Source: Pseudolabrys sp.
Lineage (GTDB): Bacteria; Pseudomonadota; Alphaproteobacteria; Rhizobiales; Xanthobacteraceae
Assembly (NCBI GenBank): GCA_026125895.1
Contig: JAHCKG010000016.1
Span: 39,855 to 103,854, forward strand
Direction: 5' to 3'
DNA length: 64,000 nucleotides
In this document: piece by piece, positions 58,111 through 64,000 of the stretch
Layout: every line of letters starts with the position of its first letter
How positions within the stretch are numbered: position 1 is the first letter of the stretch
The notes under the pieces: generated by a model
What the model was told of the DNA's origin: nothing
Seen by the model: the letters and a program-made list of their open reading frames with translations, nothing else
The model's database searches: none
Position numbers and translations under genes: made by a program

Positions 58111-59859
58111 GTGTTCAAGCGTTTTGCCATTTCATGCCTCGCCCTTCTCCTCACCGCCTCGCTGGCGCTGGCGCAATCGACGCCGCAGCTGGCGACGTCG
58201 CAGAAGTCGTTTCCGCCGGCGCACGGTGTCGTCGGCACGAACGGCATGGTGGTGGCGCAGGAGCGCATCGCCGCGCGCATCGGCGTCGAGATCCTGGATC
58301 GTGGCGGTAATGCCGTCGATGCCGCGGTTGCCGTCGGTTTCGCGCTTTCCGTGACCTACCCCCGCGCCGGCAATCTCGGCGGCGGCGGCTTCATGGTCAT
58401 TCACTTGGCGAAAGACAACAAGAACACCGCGATCGACTATCGCGAGACCGCGCCGGCGGCGGCGACGCCGACGATGTTCCTCGACGCGCAGGGCAATCCC
58501 GATCCGGTGAAGTCGCGCGATTCCGGCCTGTCGGTCGGCGTGCCGGGCACCGTCGCGGGCCTGGCCATGGCGGCGGAAAAATATGGCTCGCACCGTCTCA
58601 CGTTGAGCGACCTGCTGCAGCCCGCGATCCGCCTTGCCGAAGACGGCTTCCAGGTGCAGGACGACACCGCTGACTCCCTGCCCGCCGCGGCGAAAAAGCT
58701 GGCACGCTGGCCATCCTCGGCGGCAATCCTGTTGAAGAACGGCAACCAGCCGCTGGAGGCCGGCGACCGGCTGATCCAGTTCGATCTTGCCGACACTTTG
58801 AAGAAGATCGCCGACAAGGGGCCTAACGGCTTCTATCGCGGCGACGTGGCCAAGAACATCGCCGCCGCGGTGAAAAGCGCCGGCGGCATCATGACCGCCG
58901 ACGATCTTGCCAATTATCGCGCCGTCGAACGCCCGGTGGTGCAGGGCACCTATCGCGGCTACGACATCGTCTCGATGCCGCCGCCGTCGTCCGGCGGCGC
59001 GCACCTGATCGAGATGCTCAACATTCTCGAGGGCTACGACCTCGGCAAGATCGGCCGCAACGACGAGGCGTTGCACTATTTCATCGAGGCGATGAAGCGC
59101 GCTTACGCCGACCGCGCCGTCTACATGGGCGATCCGGATTCGGTGAAGATGCCGATCGCCGGGCTGATCTCGAAGAAATACGCCGCCGAACTGCGCAAAG
59201 GCATCACCGACAAGGCGACACCTTCTTCCGAAATCAAGGCCGGCAAGCCGGCGGATTTCGAAGGCCAGAACACCACGCATTTCTCGGTGATCGACCGCGA
59301 CGGCAACGCGGTGTCGAACACCTATACGCTGAACTTCTCCTACGGCGTCGGCCTTATCGCCGACGGCACCGGCGTGCTGCTCAACAACGAGCTCGACGAC
59401 TTCACCGCCAAGGCCGGCGCGTCCAACGCTTACGGACTCGTCGGCTTCGCCGCCAATCTGCCGGGCCCGAACAAGCGGCCGCTGTCGTCGATGACGCCGA
59501 CCATCGTCCTGAAGGACGGCAAGCCGTTCATCGTCACCGGCTCGCCGGGCGGCAGCCGCATCATCACCGCGGTGCTGCAGATCGTCACCAACGTGATCGA
59601 CTTTCATATGAGCATCGCGCAGGCGGTGAGCGCGCCGCGCATCCATCACCAGTGGCTGCCGGACCAGACCTATGTCGAGAACGGCTTTGCGCAGCCGGTG
59701 CTGGACGCGCTCGCCGCGCGCGGTCATAAACTCGTCCCCACCGATCCGCACACCTCGGCCAACTCGATCGCGGTGCTGCCGAAGACCGAATTCGAACCGC
59801 AACGTTACGTCGGCGCCGCCGACACGCGCACGCGCGGCGCGCTGGCCGCCGGCTATTGA
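58111..59859 (+). CDS. ggt: Gamma-glutamyltransferase
   Basis: A 582-residue periplasmic N-terminal-nucleophile hydrolase that cleaves glutathione and other gamma-glutamyl compounds. A Sec signal (FAISCLALLLTASLALAQ, cut near residue 22) is followed by the conserved PRAGNLGGGGF block. The autoprocessing site NTTHFSVIDRDGNAVS (catalytic threonine near 388) begins the small subunit. GTGVLLNNELDDF, PNKRPLSSMTPTI and SPGGSRIIT are present. The start is a GTG at 58111. It is followed by a YbaK-type gene after 20 bases. Confidence 0.95.
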   Translation: MFKRFAISCLALLLTASLALAQSTPQLATSQKSFPPAHGVVGTNGMVVAQERIAARIGVEILDRGGNAVDAAVAVGFALSVTYPRAGNLGGGGFMVIHLAKDNKNTAIDYRETAPAAATPTMFLDAQGNPDPVKSRDSGLSVGVPGTVAGLAMAAEKYGSHRLTLSDLLQPAIRLAEDGFQVQDDTADSLPAAAKKLARWPSSAAILLKNGNQPLEAGDRLIQFDLADTLKKIADKGPNGFYRGDVAKNIAAAVKSAGGIMTADDLANYRAVERPVVQGTYRGYDIVSMPPPSSGGAHLIEMLNILEGYDLGKIGRNDEALHYFIEAMKRAYADRAVYMGDPDSVKMPIAGLISKKYAAELRKGITDKATPSSEIKAGKPADFEGQNTTHFSVIDRDGNAVSNTYTLNFSYGVGLIADGTGVLLNNELDDFTAKAGASNAYGLVGFAANLPGPNKRPLSSMTPTIVLKDGKPFIVTGSPGGSRIITAVLQIVTNVIDFHMSIAQAVSAPRIHHQWLPDQTYVENGFAQPVLDALAARGHKLVPTDPHTSANSIAVLPKTEFEPQRYVGAADTRTRGALAAGY

Positions 59860-59879
59860 TACAATCGGGACCGCCAACG

Positions 59880-60356
59880 ATGAATGAGACAACGCCCTCG
59901 GTCGAGCGCGTGCGCGCCGCGCTTCTCGCCGCCAGCCATGACGACACCATCGCGGTGTTTCCCGACGGCACGCGCACCGCGCAGGACGCCGCCAATGCGG
60001 TCGGCTGCACCGTGGCGCAGATCGCCAAGTCCATCGTGCTGCGCGCCGGCGAACAGGTGGTGCTGGTCATCACCTCCGGCGCCAACCGCGTCGACATGGC
60101 GAAAATTGCCACCCTCACCGGCGAGTCGGTGAAGCCGGCGGACGGCCGCTGGGTCCGCGACGTCACCGGCTTCGCCATCGGCGGCGTCGCCCCGGTCGGC
60201 CACCAGAGCCCGCCGCGCATTTTCATCGACCAGGATTTGATGGCGCTCGACACGGTCTGGGCCGCGGCCGGCTCACCGCGCCACGTTTTCCGCACCACCG
60301 GTGCCGAGATCGCCCGCATGACCGGCGGCTCGGTGGCCGACGTCCGGGAGGGGTGA
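59880..60356 (+). CDS. YbaK/EbsC-family aminoacyl-tRNA deacylase-like protein
   Basis: A 158-residue single-domain protein of the YbaK/ProX editing family. FPDGTRTAQDAANAVGCTVAQIAKSIVLRAG includes the conserved KS(I/L) active-site lysine, and GFAIGGVAPVGHQSPPRIFIDQDL contains the GGVxPxG loop. Relatives hydrolyse mischarged Cys- or Ala-tRNA(Pro); which applies is not readable from sequence. The ATG at 59880 lies 20 bases after the ggt stop, so cotranscription is possible. It ends 60 bases before bioY. Confidence 0.9.
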   Translation: MNETTPSVERVRAALLAASHDDTIAVFPDGTRTAQDAANAVGCTVAQIAKSIVLRAGEQVVLVITSGANRVDMAKIATLTGESVKPADGRWVRDVTGFAIGGVAPVGHQSPPRIFIDQDLMALDTVWAAAGSPRHVFRTTGAEIARMTGGSVADVREG

Positions 60357-60416
60357 CTTTTCCGGCGGCCCGCGATGGGCTACCAAGGGGCGATCGCTGC
60401 AAAGAAAGGGATTCCT

Positions 60417-61010
60417 ATGAAGCGCCTGTTCAAGAACGCCTCGGCCGCGGTGGCCAGGGACGACCTGCGCGCCCGTCTGCTGATGGGCTTCGCCGCGGTC
60501 GTGATCGGCTCGCTGCTGCTGACCGCGTCGGCGCGCACCCAGATCCCGTTCTGGCCGGTGCCGATGACCATGCAGACAATGGCCGTCATCCTCATCGGCA
60601 TGACGCTCGGCTCGCGCCTCGGCTTCATCGTCGTCACCGCTTACATCCTCGAGGGCCTGATGGGCCTGCCGGTGTTCGCCAATTCGCCGGAGCGCGGCAG
60701 CGGGCTCGCCTACCTGATGGGGCCGACCGGCGGCTATCTGATCGGCTTCTGCGCCGCCGCTTACGTGTCCGGCTGGCTGGCCGAGCGCGGTTATGGCCGC
60801 GACCTGTTCAGCGCGGTGCTGGTCAATGTCGTCGGCACGCTGATCATGCTGGCGCTCGGCTATGCCTGGCTGGCGCACCTCATCGGGCCGGTGAAGGCCT
60901 ATGCCTTCGGCGTGATGCCGTTCCTGCTGTCGTCGGTGGTCAAGATCGGGCTGGGCGGCGTGCTTGCCGTCGCCATCGCCCGCTCGCCGCTCAAGCGCCT
61001 CGGCCGCTAG
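60417..61010 (+). CDS. bioY: Biotin transporter substrate-binding component BioY
   Basis: A 197-residue inner-membrane S-component with six hydrophobic segments. QIPFWPVPMTMQTMAVILIGMTLGSRLGF, AYILEGLMGLPVFA and LMGPTGGYLIGFCAAAYVSGWLAERG are signature BioY sequences. No BioM/BioN (ATPase and T-component) genes follow, so it works alone or with a shared ECF module. The ATG at 60417 gives the usual start; AAAGGGA lies about 5 bases upstream. A terminator with a GAAA tetraloop follows. Confidence 0.95.
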   Translation: MKRLFKNASAAVARDDLRARLLMGFAAVVIGSLLLTASARTQIPFWPVPMTMQTMAVILIGMTLGSRLGFIVVTAYILEGLMGLPVFANSPERGSGLAYLMGPTGGYLIGFCAAAYVSGWLAERGYGRDLFSAVLVNVVGTLIMLALGYAWLAHLIGPVKAYAFGVMPFLLSSVVKIGLGGVLAVAIARSPLKRLGR

Positions 61011-61035
61011 AAGCGCCAGGCGATCGCCACAAACG

Positions 61036-61066
61036 AAAAGGCCGGAGCGAAAGCTCCGGCCTTTTT
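61036..61066 (+). terminator. Intrinsic terminator of bioY
   Basis: AAAAGGCCGGAGC (61036-61048) pairs perfectly with GCTCCGGCCTTTT (61053-61065) around a GAAA tetraloop, ending in five Ts. Confidence 0.95.
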
Positions 61067-61096
61067 CCGTTCTAGCCTCTGCGGCTTAAATCCGAC

Positions 61097-61143
61097 TGGA
61101 GCGGGCGAAGGGATTCGAACCCTCGACCCCGACCTTGGCAAAG
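61097..61143 (-). other. tRNA-Gly(GCC) 3' fragment, probable attachment site
   Basis: On the minus strand the sequence reads TTGCCAAGGTCGGGGTCGAG, then GGTTCGAATCCCTTCGCCCG and CTCCA: anticodon loop with GCC, variable region, T arm and acceptor 3' strand with CCA. The matching 5' acceptor strand (GCGGGCG) and D arm are absent upstream, so it is not a functional gene. Such 3' halves are the usual duplicated core of tRNA-targeting integrases. Confidence 0.85.
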
Positions 61144-61323
61144 TCAGGAATTAGTCAAACGGTCGGTAACTATAAATAACTTTCGCCAGCCAAAAGACCC
61201 TGATTTCACTAGAAAAGTCGTGCTTCGACGGCGCATAACCTAACGGACGCCAACGCTGAGCTCGGCCGATTTTGGCACCCCGTTTGGGCACCCGTTGGCA
61301 CCGCAAAATGCGAGGTCAGAGGC

Positions 61324-62547
61324 ATGCCGAAGCTCTTGCAAGGGAAGCCGCTAAACGCGAACGCCATCGACGCGGTGAAGCCCGGTGCCACCCGCAAAGA
61401 GCTTCGCGACGCGGGATCGCGGGGCCTGTCCTTCATCGTCCAGCCGACCGGCCATCGGTCTTGGGCCTTGCGTTTTCGCCACGAAGGCGAGCGCCGGAAG
61501 GTCACCTTGGGCACCTATCCCCAAATGAGCCTAGCCGCCGCCCGCGAGCGCGCCAGCGAGGTCCGTGCTGATCCGGACAAGGCCCTGCAGGTCAGGGCCC
61601 CGGCTTCCGCCTCGGAAGCCGATACCGTCGCGGCCGTTTGGAAGAGATTTTTGGAACTGCATCTGGACGACCGCCGGTTGGTCCGCGAATCGAGTTCCAA
61701 ACGGCTAAAGCCGATCTTTGAAGCGAACGTGCTGCCGAGGTGGAAAAAGCGGTTGATCGCCGATATCCGCAAAAGCGACGTGATTGCGGCACTTGATGAA
61801 GCCCAAAAGCGCGGGATTTCTGCGCGCAATTCAATGCGCACGATCTTGTCGCTTTTCTTCAATTGGGCAGTCGGCCGGGCGATCATCGAAAACGCTCCAA
61901 CGGCAGGCATTCCCAAGCTTGACGAAAAATCGCGCGAGCGCACGTTGGCCTATCCCGAGTTGAAAACAATTTGGCAGGGCTGCAATTCGCTCGCTTATCC
62001 TTTTGGCCCCATGTTTCAATTGCTCTTGTTGACCGGCGCGCGGCGCGACGAAATCGCTTCGCTCGAATGGTCCGAAGTCGATTTGGACGCGCGCTATATC
62101 ACCATCCCGCGCGAGCGGACCAAAACCGACTCCGAACACGCGATCTATTTGACGGACGCCGCCTTGGAAATCCTGAAGCCGCTTCCGCGTTTGAAGGATT
62201 GCAAATTTGTTTTCAGCACCACGGGCGACTCGCCTTCGTCGGGGTTCAGCAAGGCCAAGGCGCTGTTAGACAAGATCGCACCATGCAAGGCGTGGCGGCT
62301 TCACGACCTGCGGCGCACCTTCAGCACCGGACTTGTGCCGTTGGGCGTCAACGAAATCGTCATCGAAAAGGCTTTGAACCATACGTTGAAGGGACCGTTG
62401 GCCGTCTACAATCGGCACCCCTACACGACAGAAAAGAAAGCAGCTTGGGAAATTTGGACGACACATGTTGGCCGGATCGTGACCGGCGAAGTGGCGTCAA
62501 ACGTCATCCCGCTTCAGCCGAGTCGCACCCCGGAAGCGATCGGCTAG
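61324..62547 (+). CDS. Tyrosine-type site-specific integrase (P4-like)
   Basis: A 407-residue recombinase. The N-terminal arm-binding domain (about 1-90: DAGSRGLSFIVQPTGHRSWALRF, VTLGTYPQMSLAAARERA) is the DUF4102 type of P4-like integrases. A SAM-like core-binding domain (about 105-195) follows. The catalytic set is complete: Arg in TGARRDE (about 239-240), Lys in RTKT, HDLRR (327-331), His 353 in LNHT and Tyr 362 in AVYNRH. It starts 180 bases from the tRNA-Gly fragment and should integrate at the 3' end of that tRNA. A hairpin follows at 62561. Confidence 0.95.
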   Translation: MPKLLQGKPLNANAIDAVKPGATRKELRDAGSRGLSFIVQPTGHRSWALRFRHEGERRKVTLGTYPQMSLAAARERASEVRADPDKALQVRAPASASEADTVAAVWKRFLELHLDDRRLVRESSSKRLKPIFEANVLPRWKKRLIADIRKSDVIAALDEAQKRGISARNSMRTILSLFFNWAVGRAIIENAPTAGIPKLDEKSRERTLAYPELKTIWQGCNSLAYPFGPMFQLLLLTGARRDEIASLEWSEVDLDARYITIPRERTKTDSEHAIYLTDAALEILKPLPRLKDCKFVFSTTGDSPSSGFSKAKALLDKIAPCKAWRLHDLRRTFSTGLVPLGVNEIVIEKALNHTLKGPLAVYNRHPYTTEKKAAWEIWTTHVGRIVTGEVASNVIPLQPSRTPEAIG

Positions 62548-63049
62548 ATCGCCGCGACCGAAATGGCCGCAACGACGGCCGTTTCCGACCCGATTACGGC
62601 CCGGCGCTGCCGGGCAGGATCACGGAAGGGCCCTTCGGCCGGGCCGATATGGTGGGCGATTTGAGATAATGCGCCAGCGACCGCCTAATGGCGAAATCCG
62701 CTCGCGTGAGCTTCCGTTAACTTCCGTTATTTAGCGCCGTGACGATTTGTTCGCGCGCGATGTTAACGAAAAAGAACTTGATCCGTTCGAAGGATCGGAC
62801 CTACAAATTGGGCGGGTCGCATAGCGACAACGGCGCGCCATTAAGGCCAACTTTCCGGTCGGGCGGTTTCCCGACGCTGCATTGGCTGTCACCGGGCGCG
62901 TTGAATGGCTGAAGGGCGTCGGCTTCCAATCTTGTAAGCCGAATGTCGTGTCGAGTCCTTTCAGTTGGCGCGGGATCATGCCCCGCGTATCAACGCCCGC
63001 AAAGGTGGCAAGCCGGGCCGTGATCTTCAACAAAGATCAGGGTCGCGCC
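62548..63049. other. 502-base non-coding stretch of the integrative element with small repeats
   Basis: No convincing gene is seen. The stretch holds a perfect tandem direct repeat, CTTCCGTTA at 62711-62719 and 62721-62729; an inverted repeat, GATCC-N7-GGATC, at 62780-62796; and two GTTAAC-type AT-rich spots. These could be recombination-factor or regulator binding sites; no promoter is strong enough to call. Confidence 0.4.
62561..62584 (+). terminator. Possible terminator of the integrase gene
   Basis: AAATGGCCG (62561-62569) pairs with CGGCCGTTT (62576-62584) with one T-G wobble, loop CAACGA. It lies 14 bases after the integrase stop; the T-run is only three bases, so efficiency is uncertain. 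Confidence 0.5.
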
Positions 63050-63274
63050 ATGTCTGAAGCCTCAAACGAAACATTTCTATCAGCCGCTCAAGTTCGCCGC
63101 CGCTACGGCAACGTAAGCCACATGTGGTTGGTTCGACGTGCGGCTGATGGGTCAGAATTCCCGGCGTGCGTGAAGCTTGGCAGGCTCCGCTTTTGGAAGC
63201 TGGCCGATCTTGAGTCGTGGGAACGCGCGCACGCGGCAAAGCCTGCGAAAGCCAAATCTCAAGACGCAGCCTGA
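63050..63274 (+). CDS. AlpA/excisionase-like winged-helix protein
   Basis: A 74-residue protein: FLSAAQVRRRYGNVSHMWLVRRAADGSEFPACVKLGRLRFWKLADLESWERAH (about 8-60). This is the MerR-like winged helix of AlpA-type phage regulators and excisionases, where a short recognition helix is followed by a wing and a Trp-containing final helix. It commonly controls integrase expression or excision directionality. I choose the ATG at 63050; the open frame from 62882 upstream is not protein-like. It is followed 9 bases later by the next small gene. Confidence 0.82.
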   Translation: MSEASNETFLSAAQVRRRYGNVSHMWLVRRAADGSEFPACVKLGRLRFWKLADLESWERAHAAKPAKAKSQDAA

Positions 63275-63283
63275 GGCCGCGTC

Positions 63284-63589
63284 ATGGAAAATCGACTTTG
63301 CCGCCACTGTGGCGGACCGATGCCATCCGGCGCATGGGGAACGATGCATTATTGCTCGCTCGCCTGCCGCGCCGATGGCAAACGTGCGACTGAACAAGCG
63401 CGCGTTGCCCGGTACAAAGCGAAAGTGCGCGCCAAGGAAAAGCTGGCCGCAGTCGCAAAGCCAAAGCCCCTGATCGCCGCGCCCGGCTGCGGTTGCGGTC
63501 GCTGCGACGAATGTCGCCTGTTCGCGGTACTTCAGGGCGACGCGAAAATCTGGCGTTCCGCGAACTCCAAAGCGGAGCGCGGACGATGA
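63284..63589 (+). CDS. Small cysteine-rich protein, unknown
   Basis: A 101-residue protein with two cysteine clusters: CRHCGG...MHYCSLACR (about 6-28), which resembles a treble-clef or MYND-like zinc site, and CGCGRCDECR (about 69-78). Between them lies a lysine/alanine-rich helical stretch (ARVARYKAKVRAKEKLAAVAK). It may be a small nucleic-acid-binding zinc protein of the element. No family is recognised. Its stop overlaps the next ATG. Confidence 0.6.
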   Translation: MENRLCRHCGGPMPSGAWGTMHYCSLACRADGKRATEQARVARYKAKVRAKEKLAAVAKPKPLIAAPGCGCGRCDECRLFAVLQGDAKIWRSANSKAERGR

Positions 63590-63954
63590 CCAAGCTCACG
63601 CGACTCGCCAGCGCTTCGGCCAAATTTCGGCCTCTAGAGCTTGACGAATTGATCCTCAATCATCTTCCAGCCGAAGATCGCGAAGCGGTTCGTCGCGCAT
63701 TCCGACTCCGCTCGCAATTCAGCCCCTACCTCCACGCGGTCGCCGATGCGGTTGAATGGTGCGAGTGGCGGGAACGCTCGTCCAATGACAGCCCGACCGC
63801 CATCATCAAGGAAGCCGTCGCGAAGTTCGGAGTTCGTGAGGCATCGCTTGATCGCGGATGGATACGCGGACGGTACAGTTGGGAAGAACTTGCCGAGCTT
63901 CGCGAGTGCCGCAGGAAATTTCGTACATCGCGCCATGTACGGGATTCGAAATGA
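63586..63954 (+). CDS. Hypothetical protein of the integrative element
   Basis: A 122-residue soluble, helical and charged protein (LELDELILNHLPAEDREAVRRAF at 18-40; WCEWRERSSNDSPTAIIKEAVAKFGVREASL at about 58-88). The ATGA overlap with the cysteine-rich gene at 63586-63589 shows the two are coupled. No domain is recognised. Nothing further is visible in the last 46 bases of the window. Confidence 0.6.
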   Translation: MTKLTRLASASAKFRPLELDELILNHLPAEDREAVRRAFRLRSQFSPYLHAVADAVEWCEWRERSSNDSPTAIIKEAVAKFGVREASLDRGWIRGRYSWEELAELRECRRKFRTSRHVRDSK

Positions 63955-64000
63955 GCTGAATCGAAATCAAGCCCATGCTGCCACATCAACCCGAAAGGAC

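Larger units (their letters stand above)
61097..64000. mobile_element. Left end of an integrative element at tRNA-Gly(GCC), running off the window
   Basis: The element begins with a tRNA-Gly 3' fragment (att-like, 61097-61143), followed by a tyrosine integrase (61324-62547), a repeat-bearing non-coding stretch, an AlpA-like regulator and two overlapping small genes. The genes here use more A/T-ending codons (TTG, AAA, GAA) than the flanking chromosome by eye. With the truncated tRNA on the minus strand, the intact tRNA-Gly gene should lie at the far right end. The cargo and size are not visible. Confidence 0.75.

Noticed and set aside
62894-62980. A tRNA-like stretch before the AlpA-like gene (GGCTTCCAATCTTGTAAGCC and a TCGAGTCC loop)
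   Set aside because: An anticodon-like hairpin exists, but a matching acceptor stem and a proper T arm cannot be formed, so no tRNA is called.

Overview
The window looks like core chromosome of a GC-rich alphaproteobacterium, most probably of the order Hyphomicrobiales (Rhizobiales) near Bradyrhizobium, Pseudolabrys and Xanthobacteraceae. The indications are an IalB protein next to rlmN and argG, a 1600-residue NAD-glutamate dehydrogenase, an ethylmalonyl-CoA pathway enzyme, a hemC-hemD-Mic60-hemY cluster, a tsaD-gpsA-EVE cluster, sdhCDAB, and abundant palindromic intergenic repeats of the kinds common in that group. The assignment rests on gene content and recognised family features, not on a search.

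Layout. 1-600: a cobalamin riboswitch on the minus strand drives an unrecognised gene that runs off the left edge; leuB lies upstream of it. 1.8-9 kb: central metabolism and respiration (NDH-2, mesaconyl-CoA hydratase, a LysR regulator, sdhCDAB). 9-20.5 kb: a mixed housekeeping stretch (PPOX-fold protein, M48 protease lipoprotein, argG, PAP2 phosphatase, DsbA-fold isomerase, rlmN, IalB, quinone oxidoreductase, pterin dehydratase, site-2 protease). 20.5-23 kb: an unrecognised exported protein whose gene carries a frameshift near 22010, overlapped by a small anchored proline-rich protein. 23-31 kb: typA, folD-DUF167-yggT, tRNA-Ala(CGC), SDR, TerB-like protein, TPR lipoprotein and a fumarase/aspartase-superfamily lyase. 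31-34.7 kb: LplT-like transporter, a 45-residue membrane protein, two paralogous ParA/MinD-type ATPases and tRNA-Thr(CGT). 34.8-39.6 kb: heme genes with Mic60. 39.7-46 kb: tsaD-gpsA-EVE, a divergent Lrp regulator/RhtA-type exporter pair, and acs. 46-52 kb: two overlapping L,D-transpeptidases, rsmB, a heparinase II/III-like protein and purH. 52-61 kb: NAD-glutamate dehydrogenase, an AhpD-like protein, ggt, ybaK and bioY.

From 61097 to the right edge the character changes. A 3' fragment of a tRNA-Gly(GCC) gene forms an attachment-site-like end. It is followed by a tyrosine integrase, a 500-base non-coding stretch with small repeats, an AlpA-like regulator and two overlapping small unknown genes. 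This is the left end of an integrative element whose other end lies outside the window.

Genes that work together: SdhCDAB and NDH-2 feed electrons into the quinone pool; Acs and mesaconyl-CoA hydratase together suggest acetate growth through the ethylmalonyl-CoA route; NAD-glutamate dehydrogenase and gamma-glutamyltransferase handle glutamate; HemC, HemD and HemY serve tetrapyrrole synthesis. I see no CRISPR array, rRNA operon, complete insertion sequence or antiphage system. The least explained loci are the ATPase pair, the frameshifted exported protein, the riboswitch-controlled partial gene and the integrative element.
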